Source: Ptychodera flava (taxonomy: Eukaryota; Hemichordata; Enteropneusta; Ptychoderidae). From it: a stretch of DNA of 64,000 nt. This document shows, piece after piece, positions 11,401-21,940 of this stretch. The stretch spans positions 20,405,599 through 20,469,598 of the forward strand of contig NC_091933.1 of assembly GCF_041260155.1 (NCBI RefSeq). The letters run 5' to 3'. The position numbers and the translations under genes were made by a program. The stretch's first letter is position 1. Every line of letters starts with the position of its first letter. The notes under the pieces were generated by a model that saw only the letters and a list, made by a program, of their open reading frames with translations, did not search any database and had not been told where the DNA came from.

Positions 11401-13854
11401 CATCGCAGGGGACTTTACATGCCGAGTCTAGCACTCACTCATCCCCGGCCATGATTCTGCCGCAAAATTCTTCAATATCAGGTATGATATTGTCTGAGTA
11501 TGTAGAGGGTGGAGAATGGCGTGCTTCCATCACTCTAGCCCTGTGAACAGGATTAACACAGCTGTGATATGAAAATCTGTTGCTTCTAATACTCTGTATT
11601 AGGGAACAGAAGAGACTGAAAACAATTATTGTCAATGTACAATGTTGCTAATGCTCAGAGGATGTGAATATTTCAATAATATTGTTGGTCAAGTAAAAGC
11701 ATAGACAGCCAATAGAAAAAAATCTGCACAAGAAAAAATTTGTCATTCACTTTGTAATAAAGTATGTTAGAGTGTTAATCCTTATCAAATAATGGTAAAT
11801 ATATTACTTGACTTGTAAACGTTTTTTTTTTGCAGGTCGGACTGATAATTTTAGTAGTGACAGTGAGTCAGACTCGCTCCGCTACGGTGGCACCGTTGGA
11901 AACGCAAATCGCCTGCCGTCCCGAATCAGAACAGCAGCCATATTCCCCAGTGACACAGAGCATGAAGCACAGATGGTGCCACTGACGTCGGATGCTCAGG
12001 CCCCCGCAGAGAATTCAGGTATGTCAAAAAAAAATGAATTTGTAATGTGCAACACTACCATGAAAGAAGGGCACATTTTTTATTAACCACTGTCCCGATG
12101 TTTCTGAACCTTTACCAAATCAAGCAGAATGGAATACAGTGATATTTGAGTGGAACGTGAGTTTTAGCATGTAGAAGTTATGGTTTTCTTCTGCGAGAAA
12201 GGACACAGTTATGACATTTCAGATGGTATCTTAGAGAAATTTTAGTGCCACAGTAGGATCTGTGATTGCCAGAATGCCAGACTCTAACTAAGGTTTCATG
12301 ACTTAAAGCCAGCCCAATCAACACTTTGAAAAAAGCAACACTGTGTAGGAAGGAGCGGAAAAGGCTGTATTACTATTAATGATTAAAGGTAGGAGACTGG
12401 ATCCCAGGCATTGAGTTTTGGTCTGAAAGAAGATTATGAAGGTGTCATAGCCTTTTTGTTTTCCATTGAAATTGTCATCTCGTGGGTAAATTTCCTGGCA
12501 AGACAATCTGACGCCTGACCCACGCCTTTAAAGACCTGCATAGCTCCCAGGTGACTCCTGCTTAGAGACAGTAAAGTACGAATCATAGCACATTGCTCAC
12601 TGAACATCACCTCGTCTCGTTCTCATATTACTCCTTCAGGCAACAGCATGATAACCGTGCCATCACCGCCTCAGCAACGGAGGATACCTGGAGGCCACCA
12701 TTACACAACAGGCAGGGGCAGCCTGCCGGCATACTGTCATAACATTTCTACGTCGCAACCTCATATTGCGTCGACGACGGCACCGACGTCGCCGTACTCT
12801 GGGACTTCTTTGCAGGCCACAGTGCCCGCTTCAAGCAGTTCGGAACATGATCATGAACCTGTTGGATACCCTGGACATGAGTCCTTGGACAATGCTATTG
12901 TGACCCATCCGTATGCCAGGGAGGAGGCACTTGCACCAGAAATCCTGGACAAAACAATTCGTGAACTTTTCCATCAGGCCGAGCCTCCAGGTTGTGACAG
13001 CGGCTTGGATCTTAGCACAGACATTTCAAAACAGCCCCCTAGTTATGCTTCATTAAGTTTACAGCAAATACCAAGATTTCCAAAAGGTGGGTTTGTATCC
13101 AAGTCGAACAGTTTTTAGACTTCTATCGTGAAGATGGGAAGAACAATTTGTAAAATATATATATATTTATATGAAACTCATTTTGCGAACTTGTATAGTA
13201 ATGACTTCTAGTTCAGTGATATTGATCATCTGTTACCATTCTTTCCTTGCAAGTAATCTGATCATCCCTGTTGATTTCAAGTTTTGAAAAATTGGTATCA
13301 TAAAACGTTTGTCTGAGCGACAGATAACAAATAGGTAAAGGATCCTTTGTTTTTTATTCACCAATTTTTTGGTCAAATAGTGTCTCCAATACATTTCAAA
13401 ATGTCGTCTTTGGTCTGATGTATTTTTCTGCAAAAGGATTTTCATTCATTCCAAACAAACTGGTGCTGTATCTAACTTTTGCTGGCTGAGCTTAATGCTA
13501 CAAATTCTTTTTTTTTGCGTACAACTACTGATATCATGCTCATCATTCAAAAAAAAATACTAAAAAAAAGTCTCTCTCTTTCTTTCTCTCTCATCATTTG
13601 CAGACTATCATGCTGAAGAGCCTTCCATCCCCATTGCTACAAGTGCATCACCTCACCTTGTTACCAGTACACCTCCAATCTCCCATCATGCACCGTCGCA
13701 TACATATCATTTGCCCGTGGACACTTCTGACAGCGTCGACAATGTGCCATCGCATAGAGTGCTGCCGCATAGAACAATTGACATGTACCTAAGGGGTCAG
13801 AGGATCCCCTCACAGACGAACAGAATGCACCAAGACTCCCCTAGCAGTGTGTAA
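35..13854 (+). CDS. LRIG: LRIG-family leucine-rich repeat and Ig-domain receptor, 5' partial, 16 exons
   Basis: Single-pass membrane protein of the LRIG family, whose vertebrate members modulate receptor tyrosine kinase and BMP signalling at the cell surface. Exons read from GT-AG sites in continuous frame: 35-106, 840-914, 5861-5998, 6526-6669, 6925-7356, 7712-7864, 8342-8413, 8695-8858, 9138-9274, 9537-9720, 10009-10290, 10510-10953, 11353-11481, 11836-12018, 12640-13086, 13604-13854. Domain order is about 15 LRRs, LRRCT, three Ig-C2 domains, transmembrane helix, cytoplasmic tail, which is the LRIG order and separates it from other LRR-Ig families with a single Ig. The signal peptide, LRRNT and first repeat must lie upstream. 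The codon phase carries correctly through every junction. Which vertebrate paralogue it matches cannot be told; an invertebrate would normally have one pro-orthologue. Confidence 0.95.
915..5860 (+). other. LRIG intron 2 (4.9 kb)
   Basis: AT-rich intron with no coding signal on either strand and no inverted-repeat element that I could recognise. A short poly-C run lies near 1726 and several T runs occur. Short open frames here lack splice context and homology. Confidence 0.6.
7406..7484. repeat. 79-bp foldback element in an LRIG intron
   Basis: Perfect 11-bp inverted ends, TTAACCCTTTG at 7406-7416 and CAAAGGGTTAA at 7474-7484, enclose a GC-richer centre that itself contains near-palindromic GGACATTTCTGTCC. 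It looks like a tiny inverted-repeat transposon derivative. A related pair of TTAACC/GGTTAA ends encloses 62385-62605. Confidence 0.6.
8695..8858 (+). CDS. LRIG: LRIG exon 8: LRRCT cysteine-rich cap
   Basis: This exon encodes the C-terminal cap of the LRR solenoid. It has the motif [14 protein letters not shown], followed by further cysteines in VRCSHP and at the end in FTC, the usual four-cysteine LRRCT arrangement. It joins exon 7 inside an isoleucine or leucine codon, and exon 9 in phase 1. Confidence 0.93.
9138..9720 (+). CDS. LRIG: LRIG exons 9-10: first Ig-C2 domain
   Basis: Two exons (9138-9274 and 9537-9720) form one Ig domain. The first carries the B-strand cysteine in VTLTCTAES and the tryptophan of ISWKKN. 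The second carries the F-strand motif GRYQCIV. An intron inside the first Ig domain, with the other two Ig domains on single exons, is a clear gene-structure trait. Junction phases are 0 between the exons and 1 on the outside. Confidence 0.92.
10009..10290 (+). CDS. LRIG: LRIG exon 11: second Ig-C2 domain
   Basis: A 282-nt phase 1-1 exon encodes a whole Ig domain, with [17 protein letters not shown] on the B/C strands and [11 protein letters not shown] at the F strand. The GFPKPxxxW signature is typical of I-set/C2 domains in LRIG and related cell-surface proteins. Confidence 0.93.
10510..10953 (+). CDS. LRIG: LRIG exon 12: third Ig-C2 domain, juxtamembrane linker and transmembrane helix
   Basis: The exon begins with a third Ig domain ([27 protein letters not shown]). 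A short Gly/Lys/Ser linker follows, then a hydrophobic stretch of about 23 residues (10842-10910, starting [10 protein letters not shown]), and then a basic stop-transfer stretch, QTRKQRE. This places the N-terminal part outside the cell and the tail inside. Confidence 0.93.
11151..11220. repeat. 38-bp tandem duplication in an LRIG intron
   Basis: A unit starting TCAATATTCTG and containing GGTCAAGTTGCATCATGGGA occurs at 11151-11188 and again from 11189, with one C/T difference. It is a simple local duplication in the intron after the transmembrane exon. Confidence 0.85.
11353..13854 (+). CDS. LRIG: LRIG exons 13-16: cytoplasmic tail and stop codon
   Basis: Exons 11353-11481, 11836-12018, 12640-13086 and 13604-13854 encode a low-complexity tail rich in Ser, Pro, Thr and His. 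One better-ordered patch lies around [20 protein letters not shown]. The stop codon is at 13852-13854. If the donor at 13087 is not used, exon 15 runs on to a stop at 13116-13118, giving a tail about 73 residues shorter; that alternative end is only an inference. A possible AATAAA at 13854-13859 overlaps the stop codon. Confidence 0.88.
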
Positions 13855-16652
13855 ATAAATGTGCTCTCAGAACTGATGGTTTTATATATTGTATATTTCA
13901 TGATGTATGTGTTACGACAGAAAAAAAATTACAGAAAATTATGAAGAAATACCCTACAAGGAGATGAGATTTTAAGAATCAAACAACAGAGGAGTATATT
14001 TTTAGGTATCAGAATTAATTTAAGAAGAGGAATTTTCTAGAATGTAAGGTCAAAGACTTATTACTAAGGTTTTTCTCAAGTTTGTCTACATGGTGTATGT
14101 GTACAAGAGACCCAACCAAGTATTGAATGCCCTAGCTGTTGTATTTTTTAAGTAAATGGGAATTTTGCATAGAATTGGCAATTTCAAGCAAAGTGGAACC
14201 AGGACAGTCTGCTGTCATGGTAACTATGGTATATTCATCAAAGTCTACGTGAAATCATACCATGAATTGCTGAACACAGCAATTCCATTCTGTTGACTCT
14301 GATTGGTAACTTCCGCCATTTCATCAAAATCTGTCCCCAAAGTTCTTGAATGTCCAGTGAAATTCACCCGAAAGACTATTCTAAACAGTGTGGCAATGTG
14401 ATATTTGCAGTTATCAGACACCGGTAGACTGCAGAAAAATTTTGACGCTATTGAGGGCGAGCAATAATAAATTCTCATTTTTAACGAAATTTCTTCTAAG
14501 ACATATCGCTTACATGTATGGCTGTCGTGGTGACTTGCTTTTTACATCCATATGGTGCCAATTGCTTAATGTGTCTTGTTGTCATGGTGGCAAATTGCAC
14601 GGCATTGTCATGACAACAAAGCTTACATTTCATTAGAATTCCTTTGCATGGTGCTTGCGTTTCATGTCGTCACCATGATGTGTCGCTTCCAATGGGTCGT
14701 CGTCATGGTGACACATCATATTACTAATGCAGCTGTTCAGAATTTACATTGGGGAATTCTCTCTCTCTCTCTCTCTTCTACGTACTTTTTATTTTTATTT
14801 CGGTGTGATCGGTTTTGTTTATGTAACCCTGGTTCCTGCCAGTGATGTTATGTTCACCTTATCATCATATACAATCTCTCCGCAAAATGATTAGTAGAAT
14901 TCAGTGTAGTGTACACATCCCACACGGGGATGTTCATTGTAGAAGAAACGATAACATCCAAACAAAAACTGTAATTGCCAAAATCAAATGAGAATTCAAA
15001 GGTACAGTATGTACGCAGTTCTTTAAAAAATTGATCTTTGTGTTTTATCCAAACTGTTTTCCATGTTGCGTACAAAAGAAGAAATCTGAAATTGTGTTTA
15101 AAAAAAAGATCAAGTGATATTTCACACAGCTTTTAGGCAGTGGCTGTTCTGGTATCAACTGCTAGGTGAAAATCTATGGCAACAAAATGGCATGAAAGGG
15201 GAGCGGTTTTCATTTTATTTCATTTGTAAGTCAAATCAAACGGTGGCAATAAGACAATCGTAGCAAGCTGGCAATGAGAACAAAGAAGAAATGAATATTT
15301 GTGCGTTTCTAATTTTTGGTACTTTGCCAAAGAGGAGAAATACTGATCACATTGTTGCCTTGGGTGAAATTTTCCAACAACTGTTGTATTAAGTAAGCTG
15401 TTTTGCAACATTTGGTGTTAAAAAGCTCAATATTATCCATCTGAGCCATACCAGAAGCAGTGTTTGATGGGAAAAAAGCATAAATTTACCATCATACTGC
15501 TATTGTGCCTCAGTCTCAACACTCACCGGACAAAGAGATTCACTCCCATAGTCCTTTGCTGATTATATACCTCATTTACTTTCTTCCATGGTCCAATCCA
15601 AAGGATCATGGGAAATCAGATTTTGTTAAAAAAAAGGCCAATTTTTAGTTCACTTTTAGAACTCCCCCTGACTGTGCTCTCAGCCACGTTCCAAACTTCA
15701 GTCGACACCTTAGTCACGTAATGAACTTTGAACTCAGTGGTTTCCTTGAACCAAGACAGCTCTTTTCATAAAAGTAGAAATTATTTATTACGGAAGAAAA
15801 GTTGCAATAAATCAGACAATTTGATTATGTGCAGAACATGTATAGAAACGTTTTAGATATGCCATGTCAACTCGCTGGCTGTATTTTTAGAATAACAAAA
15901 AAGCCAAAAAAAGAGGAGGGGGAAGAATGGGGGAGGGGTTGCGCATACCAGTCCAAGTTTCTCTAAGTTATTGATTTATACTAATTGGAAACCAGAGGTT
16001 TAACTTGGTGAGCCAACTGTTGTGTATTTGAGAAGTGGAATACATTACGGTAGTGTTGACAAGTATCTTGTAATAGCATACTTAAAGAGTGGGAAAAGCC
16101 TTACAGTACATGAAATAAAAGTTAGGTTTGGGGGGGAGGGGGGTTAGAACTGTCACTTTATACCTCAATCCTACGAGAGACTATTTATTATACACATTTT
16201 ATTATTTCTAATATGTGTGACATCTGTAAAAAACATGAAATTTATTTGTACAGCATTTTAAAGAATATTAAAAAAATTTTGCCATAAATATTGATCTGTG
16301 ATTATTTGAGTGTTGTGCTTTTGTGTGCATTGGTTTATTGCGGTTGATAGAACTTCATAGAAGAATGACTTCAGCTTTGGTCTTCCCTCTTGTCAAATTC
16401 AAAAAAGTAGAGTGGTGAATGTTGTGTTGTGATTTTAAGTGTCGTTGTGTTTTGTAAATTAGTTTTTTTGATAGTTTGTGTGTAGGATTGTGCAAGTGTG
16501 TGCATACAAGTATATATGTATATACTTATGTTCACTTGAACATTCACATACGCCAAACTAAATAATGTGTGTATTTGCTTTGGGCACCTGTGATGAAATT
16601 CTTTGTTTACAGTCCTCGAAAACAGAATTACAAAATAGTGTAAATACATACT
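13855..16652 (+). other. LRIG 3' UTR and downstream flank
   Basis: No reading frame of interest lies here. The best distal polyadenylation signals are AATAAA at 15806-15811 and 16114-16119, so the 3' UTR could be about 2.2 kb. A cluster of GTCATGGTGAC-like motifs in both orientations lies at 14520-14712. It includes a hairpin with arms GTCACCATGA (14669-14678) and TCATGGTGAC (14703-14712). A CT microsatellite lies near 14760. Confidence 0.5.
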
Positions 16653-17041
16653 CAGTGAAACCTGTCCTTTGGGATACCTCTTTATTAAGGACAGATTTAC
16701 TGAGCAGAAAGTTACACTTTGAATAGAACTCTACCTGTAAATGAAGGGCACTTGCTGATCCTGAAGATGTGCTCAAAGGGAAACCGTCGTCGGAACCGTG
16801 CCTGTGCAAGTTTCGTGTTTACAAACAATGTATTTCGTGCACGGTATCTTGATGCACCTCATCATCATAGTTGCAACATTTAAATGATAGGATATAGATT
16901 ATGACAGATATGTTTTAACTTTCATCAATCACTATCGTACCTTGGATTCAGTGTTGACTCTGGTCGTATGGGTCCCATATACGACCTTTGAGCGCAGTTA
17001 CGACAACTCGACTGTATCCCTATAATAGACAGGTTTCACTG
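16653..17041. repeat. Short inverted-repeat element with CAGTGAAACCTGTC ends
   Basis: CAGTGAAACCTGTC at about 16653 faces GACAGGTTTCACTG at about 17028-17041. Between them lies a block (about 16770-17020) that recurs in direct orientation at 42768-43000 with roughly 80-90% identity by eye; both contain GTATTTCGTGCACG and CATCATCATAG. This is a dispersed non-autonomous DNA element; its superfamily is not determined. Confidence 0.6.
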
Positions 17042-19293
17042 TTCTCCAATCGGATGAAGAATGGATGTTTTTGATTTGTAAATCTTCGTTTTGTCATTTT
17101 GCCTTAATACCCAACCCGCCTGCGGGGATGGCTAAATGGAATTTTATTAAAGGTGCCCTACCCTACACTGAGTACTTGTGTCAACTCATCAGCCTGACCC
17201 ACACCTGACAGATGAACTGATCGTCAAAGCAAAATGTTGCTTTTTGATTCTTAATCTTACATGTAAATCCCATGACCTCTACTGGAACCCCAGCACAAAT
17301 CTTACATCCAGTTGTGTACATGGACCATTGACCGACCCCGCCCTCTGCTGACAGAACAGCGCCCTCGTTAGTCGACTGTGAATAATATATTTGTACATTA
17401 TACATATGTAAATAACATGTAACCAAAAGCAATCTATGCTGAAAGTCTGCTCAATATGATTTGACGCTTTAATACCTTGTAATTTCTCTGTCACCAAGAA
17501 GAGATACATTTCCAACTTCTATTTACTTGGAACAGGAGATTTAAGGGCCAATAGCTGTTTAATGATTTTTTCACTATAATTTTTGTTTCGTATGTCTATC
17601 GAAAGTTCTTGTTCTACTCCCAAAAGTATATTAAAAAACACCAGCTAGTAAGCTTGCCAACAGAACGTGTACATAAACATTTAGAATGCACTTTTATTGT
17701 TTACATTTGAATTCTAGTCCGGACCAGAATTCATTTGTGAATAATAGCAATGCAGTTTACAAGCCGAGTACGCGTATCTGTGAACTATCATGCTTTGGTG
17801 AGAAACTAGTACAATATGATTCCGTACCTACATGACGGTGGATTATCCGAATACCGGTCTGTGGCTACGATTCAGCAATAATCCCTTGAGTTGGGGGAGA
17901 CAGATTTTGATGACTGATGATGAAAACAACACAGTCATACTCGCGACGAACGTGATGAAGTAAGACATTCCAGTCCCCAGAGTAGAGCGATAAAGATGGC
18001 TATGGTGATCACGGTCCGTGGAGGGACCGTGATTTCATCACCAACAGAAGCTGTGAAAACTTCTTGATACATACAATAAACAGAAAAATCGGTGACAGAT
18101 GGAAGAAGCACGTTGACATTAAACGTGACAGGTCCTTCACGAGTTGTTTTGCATCATTCTTGTGTCTGGGAGAGAACTGGCAAGGCTTTTTATCATTTTG
18201 TCATTTTCTGCGGGTTTTCCGTGTCCAGAGCCAACACTACAGAAAGACCACACACGCAGTACAGTCGGCAATCGTCGCTGGTCGAACGTCCGTGACTCTT
18301 CCTCCTGATAACAAAAACATGTTTCTTGGGATGGAAAGAGGACTATTTCAACAGAACTTGGGCCCACTACTCTCTACAAGAATCGAACAATAATAGGTAT
18401 TTAATGTCTACATATCGGCATCGTTAGGCAGTTTGTGTAAAGAAACCCTTCGAGGAGATGGTCCAAAGGGGTCTCACTCCAAATGACTGATTATTTGAAG
18501 CTGGGGTGCTTTTTTCAAAATATTAAGAGTATCGGAACTAAAATAGAGCGTCTTCTGGGGACAATGTCTGGAATGCAATCAGCAATAAATTGTTAGTTGT
18601 GTTCTTTTCTGCCATTTTCGCTGCAGCATTTTCGTAAGTTTAGTGCGTCTGGTTTGTTAGTGGGTTGATTCAATTTGGTTTTTAGAAGCTCCCAATTGTA
18701 TATACTTTCGGAACGGCGAAGCTCATCAAAAATGGTTGACATCATTCACTGTATCCTATATGACACGATACGTAGTCTGAAATGGAAACCCCCTTTAATA
18801 GCTCTTAGTATTCAGCCATGCTTTTAGTTTTGAAGATTTTCTCATCTGACCACTTCCGGAGCATCTTGTACTGCAACCTTGGAAATAAAAGACGAGATCG
18901 CACATTTTCCATATGAAAATTGAGAAGGAAACATCAGCAAACGAGGCGATGATAAAGGAACACGGGTCTACAGCTTTTGGTAGTTTTATATTTTGAACTT
19001 TGTTGTTCCGTGCACGTGATGGCTAGTTACTGGTTTTTGTCTTGTCGATTTCAGTTTATTTGCACGGCACGTGAATGACATGGAGTATGCAGCGTATAAA
19101 CCATTACAATTTTGAACCATTTTGCTAAAAATGAGATTAAGCAAAATTTTTCACACGACAGAAGAAATTTAAAATACACTTGTTTTTATAGGTAATTTGT
19201 AATATTGTAACATTCAGCTATAGGGCACCTTACTCTTTTGGGAAATTTGAAAAATATGAAGATCCAATTATCCCAAATTAGTTCCAATCGTGT

Positions 19294-19364
<71 letters not shown>

Positions 19365-19641
19365 GGCTAGCTAGCTATCTATCTATCCGTTTGTCTCTGT
19401 CTGTCTGATAAATACTGTTCCCCTGGCCCGTGTCTCTTGACATAATTTTTGCGAAGTTTACAAACCTATACTACCTGTTTCTTTTGTAGGACTTTTGTAG
19501 AGTAAGAAATTTACTGCAGAAGCATAAAACAAATCTAAATTGTTTTGAGAAAAATTATATCAAAATTTCATACAGCTATGCGCAATTACATAAATAATTC
19601 TATAAACGTTTGCATTGCACAACGTCGAGCAGTTAGGGATC
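17042..19641. other. Intergenic stretch
   Basis: No gene is supported. Open frames near 18064-18393 on both strands have no recognisable domain or splice context. A small perfect hairpin (arms ATCACGGTCC 18008-18017 and GGACCGTGAT 18024-18033) is present. The segment 19172-19294 recurs in direct orientation at 42415-42544, on the other side of the giant transposon. Confidence 0.5.
19295..19388. repeat. ATCT tetranucleotide microsatellite
   Basis: About 20 nearly perfect ATCT repeats, degrading to CTAG-containing units at the 3' end. Confidence 0.98.
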
Positions 19642-20259
19642 AAAAACAATCCGTGACAAATTGCGGCCAGTCTAAGTGAGACAATTATACTCCATATATA
19701 AAGTACTTCAACATCCTTTATATCTTCTTGCTTTATAGTCTTTCCAATAATTCATATGCAAAACGGACCCATTCTCTAGAGTGTGATATGAAAAAGAAGG
19801 GAAATGACATGTAAAATGTCTTACTTTTTACATCTTCCATAAGTAAATTGTCCAATCTAACTATCATATGTCTATAGACCCTTTCAGAATGACGAATGCG
19901 TCCAACCCTCTTAAAAACTAGCATACTCCATATTCCAAAAGCTACCAGAGACCTACCGAGTTTATGCCTTCTTCGAAGTTCATAATGCATAAGCAATAAG
20001 TTAGTCTGCCCTCTAGAGTCTGAAGGTGCAAACTGAAGGCGGTGCTCACTGTACGCGTTAAATTAACATTATTGGCGGGATATTAATTATAACTTGCGTC
20101 ACCGTCCCATGATTTTATGCAAAGATTCTATTTAGATCATTTTTGGAGGGATATTTTTTTTTCTGGTGGGATCTCATAACGATCGCAAATAAATAAATTG
20201 CACGAATCTGCACGTTTTTCCGCCCATCAGTCTGATTCATTTGGTTTGCTGGACAGTTA

Positions 20260-21240
20260 GGGACTGGTCAGTTTCTTCGGCCTGGGGGGGCGGTGGATTC
20301 ATGGGGGGGGTCACCCTGTTTTTGACTTTGGTGATAGGGGGGGTCACCATGTTTTGAAATGCCCAATAGGGGGGGTCAGTGTTTTTGAATTTCGACACAG
20401 GCTCATCATTGCCTAAATTGAATCGTGTCAGCCACAAATTTCATCTAGTTGCATTTTCGGCGCGCCCTTCGGGCGCGTAACTTTAATAATCAGACATATT
20501 TTTCAGCACGCCCAACTTTAACATATCAGGCATACATATATCAGAGATATATGTATGTTCAATATTTTTCAGCGTGCTCTTCAAGCGCATTACTTTAATA
20601 TATCAGACATTTTTCAGCACACCCTTCCTGTGCATTACTTTAATATACAAGACATATATATCAGAGATATCAGGATGTTTCATATTTTTTCTCCGCGCCC
20701 TTCGGGCGCCATACTGTAATAAATCAGAGATATATGCCAGAGAAATCTTGATGTTTGCTAAGTGAAAATGTACTATAATGAAATCTGCATTTCATATGAA
20801 AAGCATGACAAATTCCTGATACTTTTCTGTTCTCTCTATAAGAATTCAGTATGAGAAAGCAACATGCACAAATATCAATGTTACAAGAAAAGTACATCTC
20901 AGACTCTGCACACATCAGATTAGGCTAAAATGCCTCTCTATTGTTCCTCAGGAGATTTAATTGGATGGCTGGCAAGTCTTAACACCCATCAAAGTTTTTG
21001 ATTTACTGCTTTTTCCTGTTTGATATTAATGATTGACATCCATTTCTGTACAACAGTTCAGGACATCTGGTTAAGCATAGAAAGTGTGAAATACATTCAC
21101 AGCTCATTCAAAATGTATTGTATTCAAACTTTAAGATTGACACTTTGACATTCCTGTCTTACAACTGACATGCCAACAATTTCATTAAAACACAGAATGA
21201 CTTAAAATATAAATGTATGTAAAATATAACATATATATTT

Positions 21241-21284
<44 letters not shown>

Positions 21285-21464
21285 CAGTATTATATATTAC
21301 ATATTACAGTTGTCGCGTGCGGGGGGGGGGTCATCCTGTTTTCAAAATTTGGAATAGGGGGGGTCACCCTGTTTTCAAAATTTGGAATAGGGGGGTCAGC
21401 CACTTTTTGACGTCGGCAAAAATAATCCACCGGCCCCCCCAGGCCGAAGAAACTGACCAGTCCC
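20260..21464. mobile_element. PIF/Harbinger-like non-autonomous element inserted in the left arm
   Basis: The inverted ends GGGACTGGTCAGTTTCTTCG (from 20260) and their reverse complement (ending 21464) match for about 31 bp. They are flanked by TTA at 20257-20259 and 21465-21467. The uninterrupted site can be read in the right arm near 41495, proving insertion and a 3-bp TTA duplication. TWA duplications and GGG-starting ends fit PIF/Harbinger. No transposase frame is present. Inside are G-rich units of about 33 bp (GGGGGGTCACCCTGTTTT type) at both ends in the same orientation, a run of degenerate GCGCCCTTCGGGCGC-containing repeats (20455-20760), and a TA repeat. Confidence 0.85.
21245..21282. 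repeat. TA dinucleotide repeat
   Basis: About 19 TA units in the right half of the Harbinger-like element. Confidence 0.95.
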
Positions 21465-21940
21465 TTATATCAGAGCAACTGATGTCGTTTCTTTTGCAAC
21501 ACCAGATTTCATTGCAGACAACATCAAAGCTTGTCTAAAAAGTCTTCATTTGCAACACTGTTCGAAATTCTGTATTTGCCGCGCCGTCGGGTAGCCTCAA
21601 AGCCTTACCGCTTTCAAATCCATTATGTGTCGGCATAACTTTGTGACTGTGTTTTAAATTTACGAATCTTTCCTTTGGTTCATCATTGGTCATGAGATAG
21701 GCGCTTACAAGAAGCATTGCCACGACAAATTTTTAAAACTCTAATCTGATTGGACAAAAGTCATTTTTAAGGCGGGGCTAAGAAGTAGTCGAACCTGAAC
21801 CAAGTCTGTTGTTCGTGGACAACATTATTTTCCCACGAGTTAAGCTTATGGACGGTTGAGGCTACCCGACGGCGCAGAAATTACTGTAGTGCACAGTGAC
21901 TTCGGGTATAGGGTTCATCGAAATTGTGAACACTCTGACT

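Larger units (their letters stand above)
19648..21899 (+). repeat. Left terminal inverted arm, split by a 1.2-kb insertion
   Basis: It matches the right arm in reverse complement over 19648-20259 and 21465 to about 21899, about 1.05 kb in all. The match is interrupted only by the element at 20260-21464. The inner part contains GCGCCGTCGGGTAGCCTCA (near 21582) and its reverse complement (near 21858), making a foldback of about 300 bp within the arm. The RING gene starts just inside the arm, so the arm probably acts as its promoter. Confidence 0.9.

Noticed and set aside
18064..18393. 109-codon open frame with overlapping frames on both strands
   Set aside because: No domain, no splice context, and overlapping frames of similar length on both strands suggest chance.
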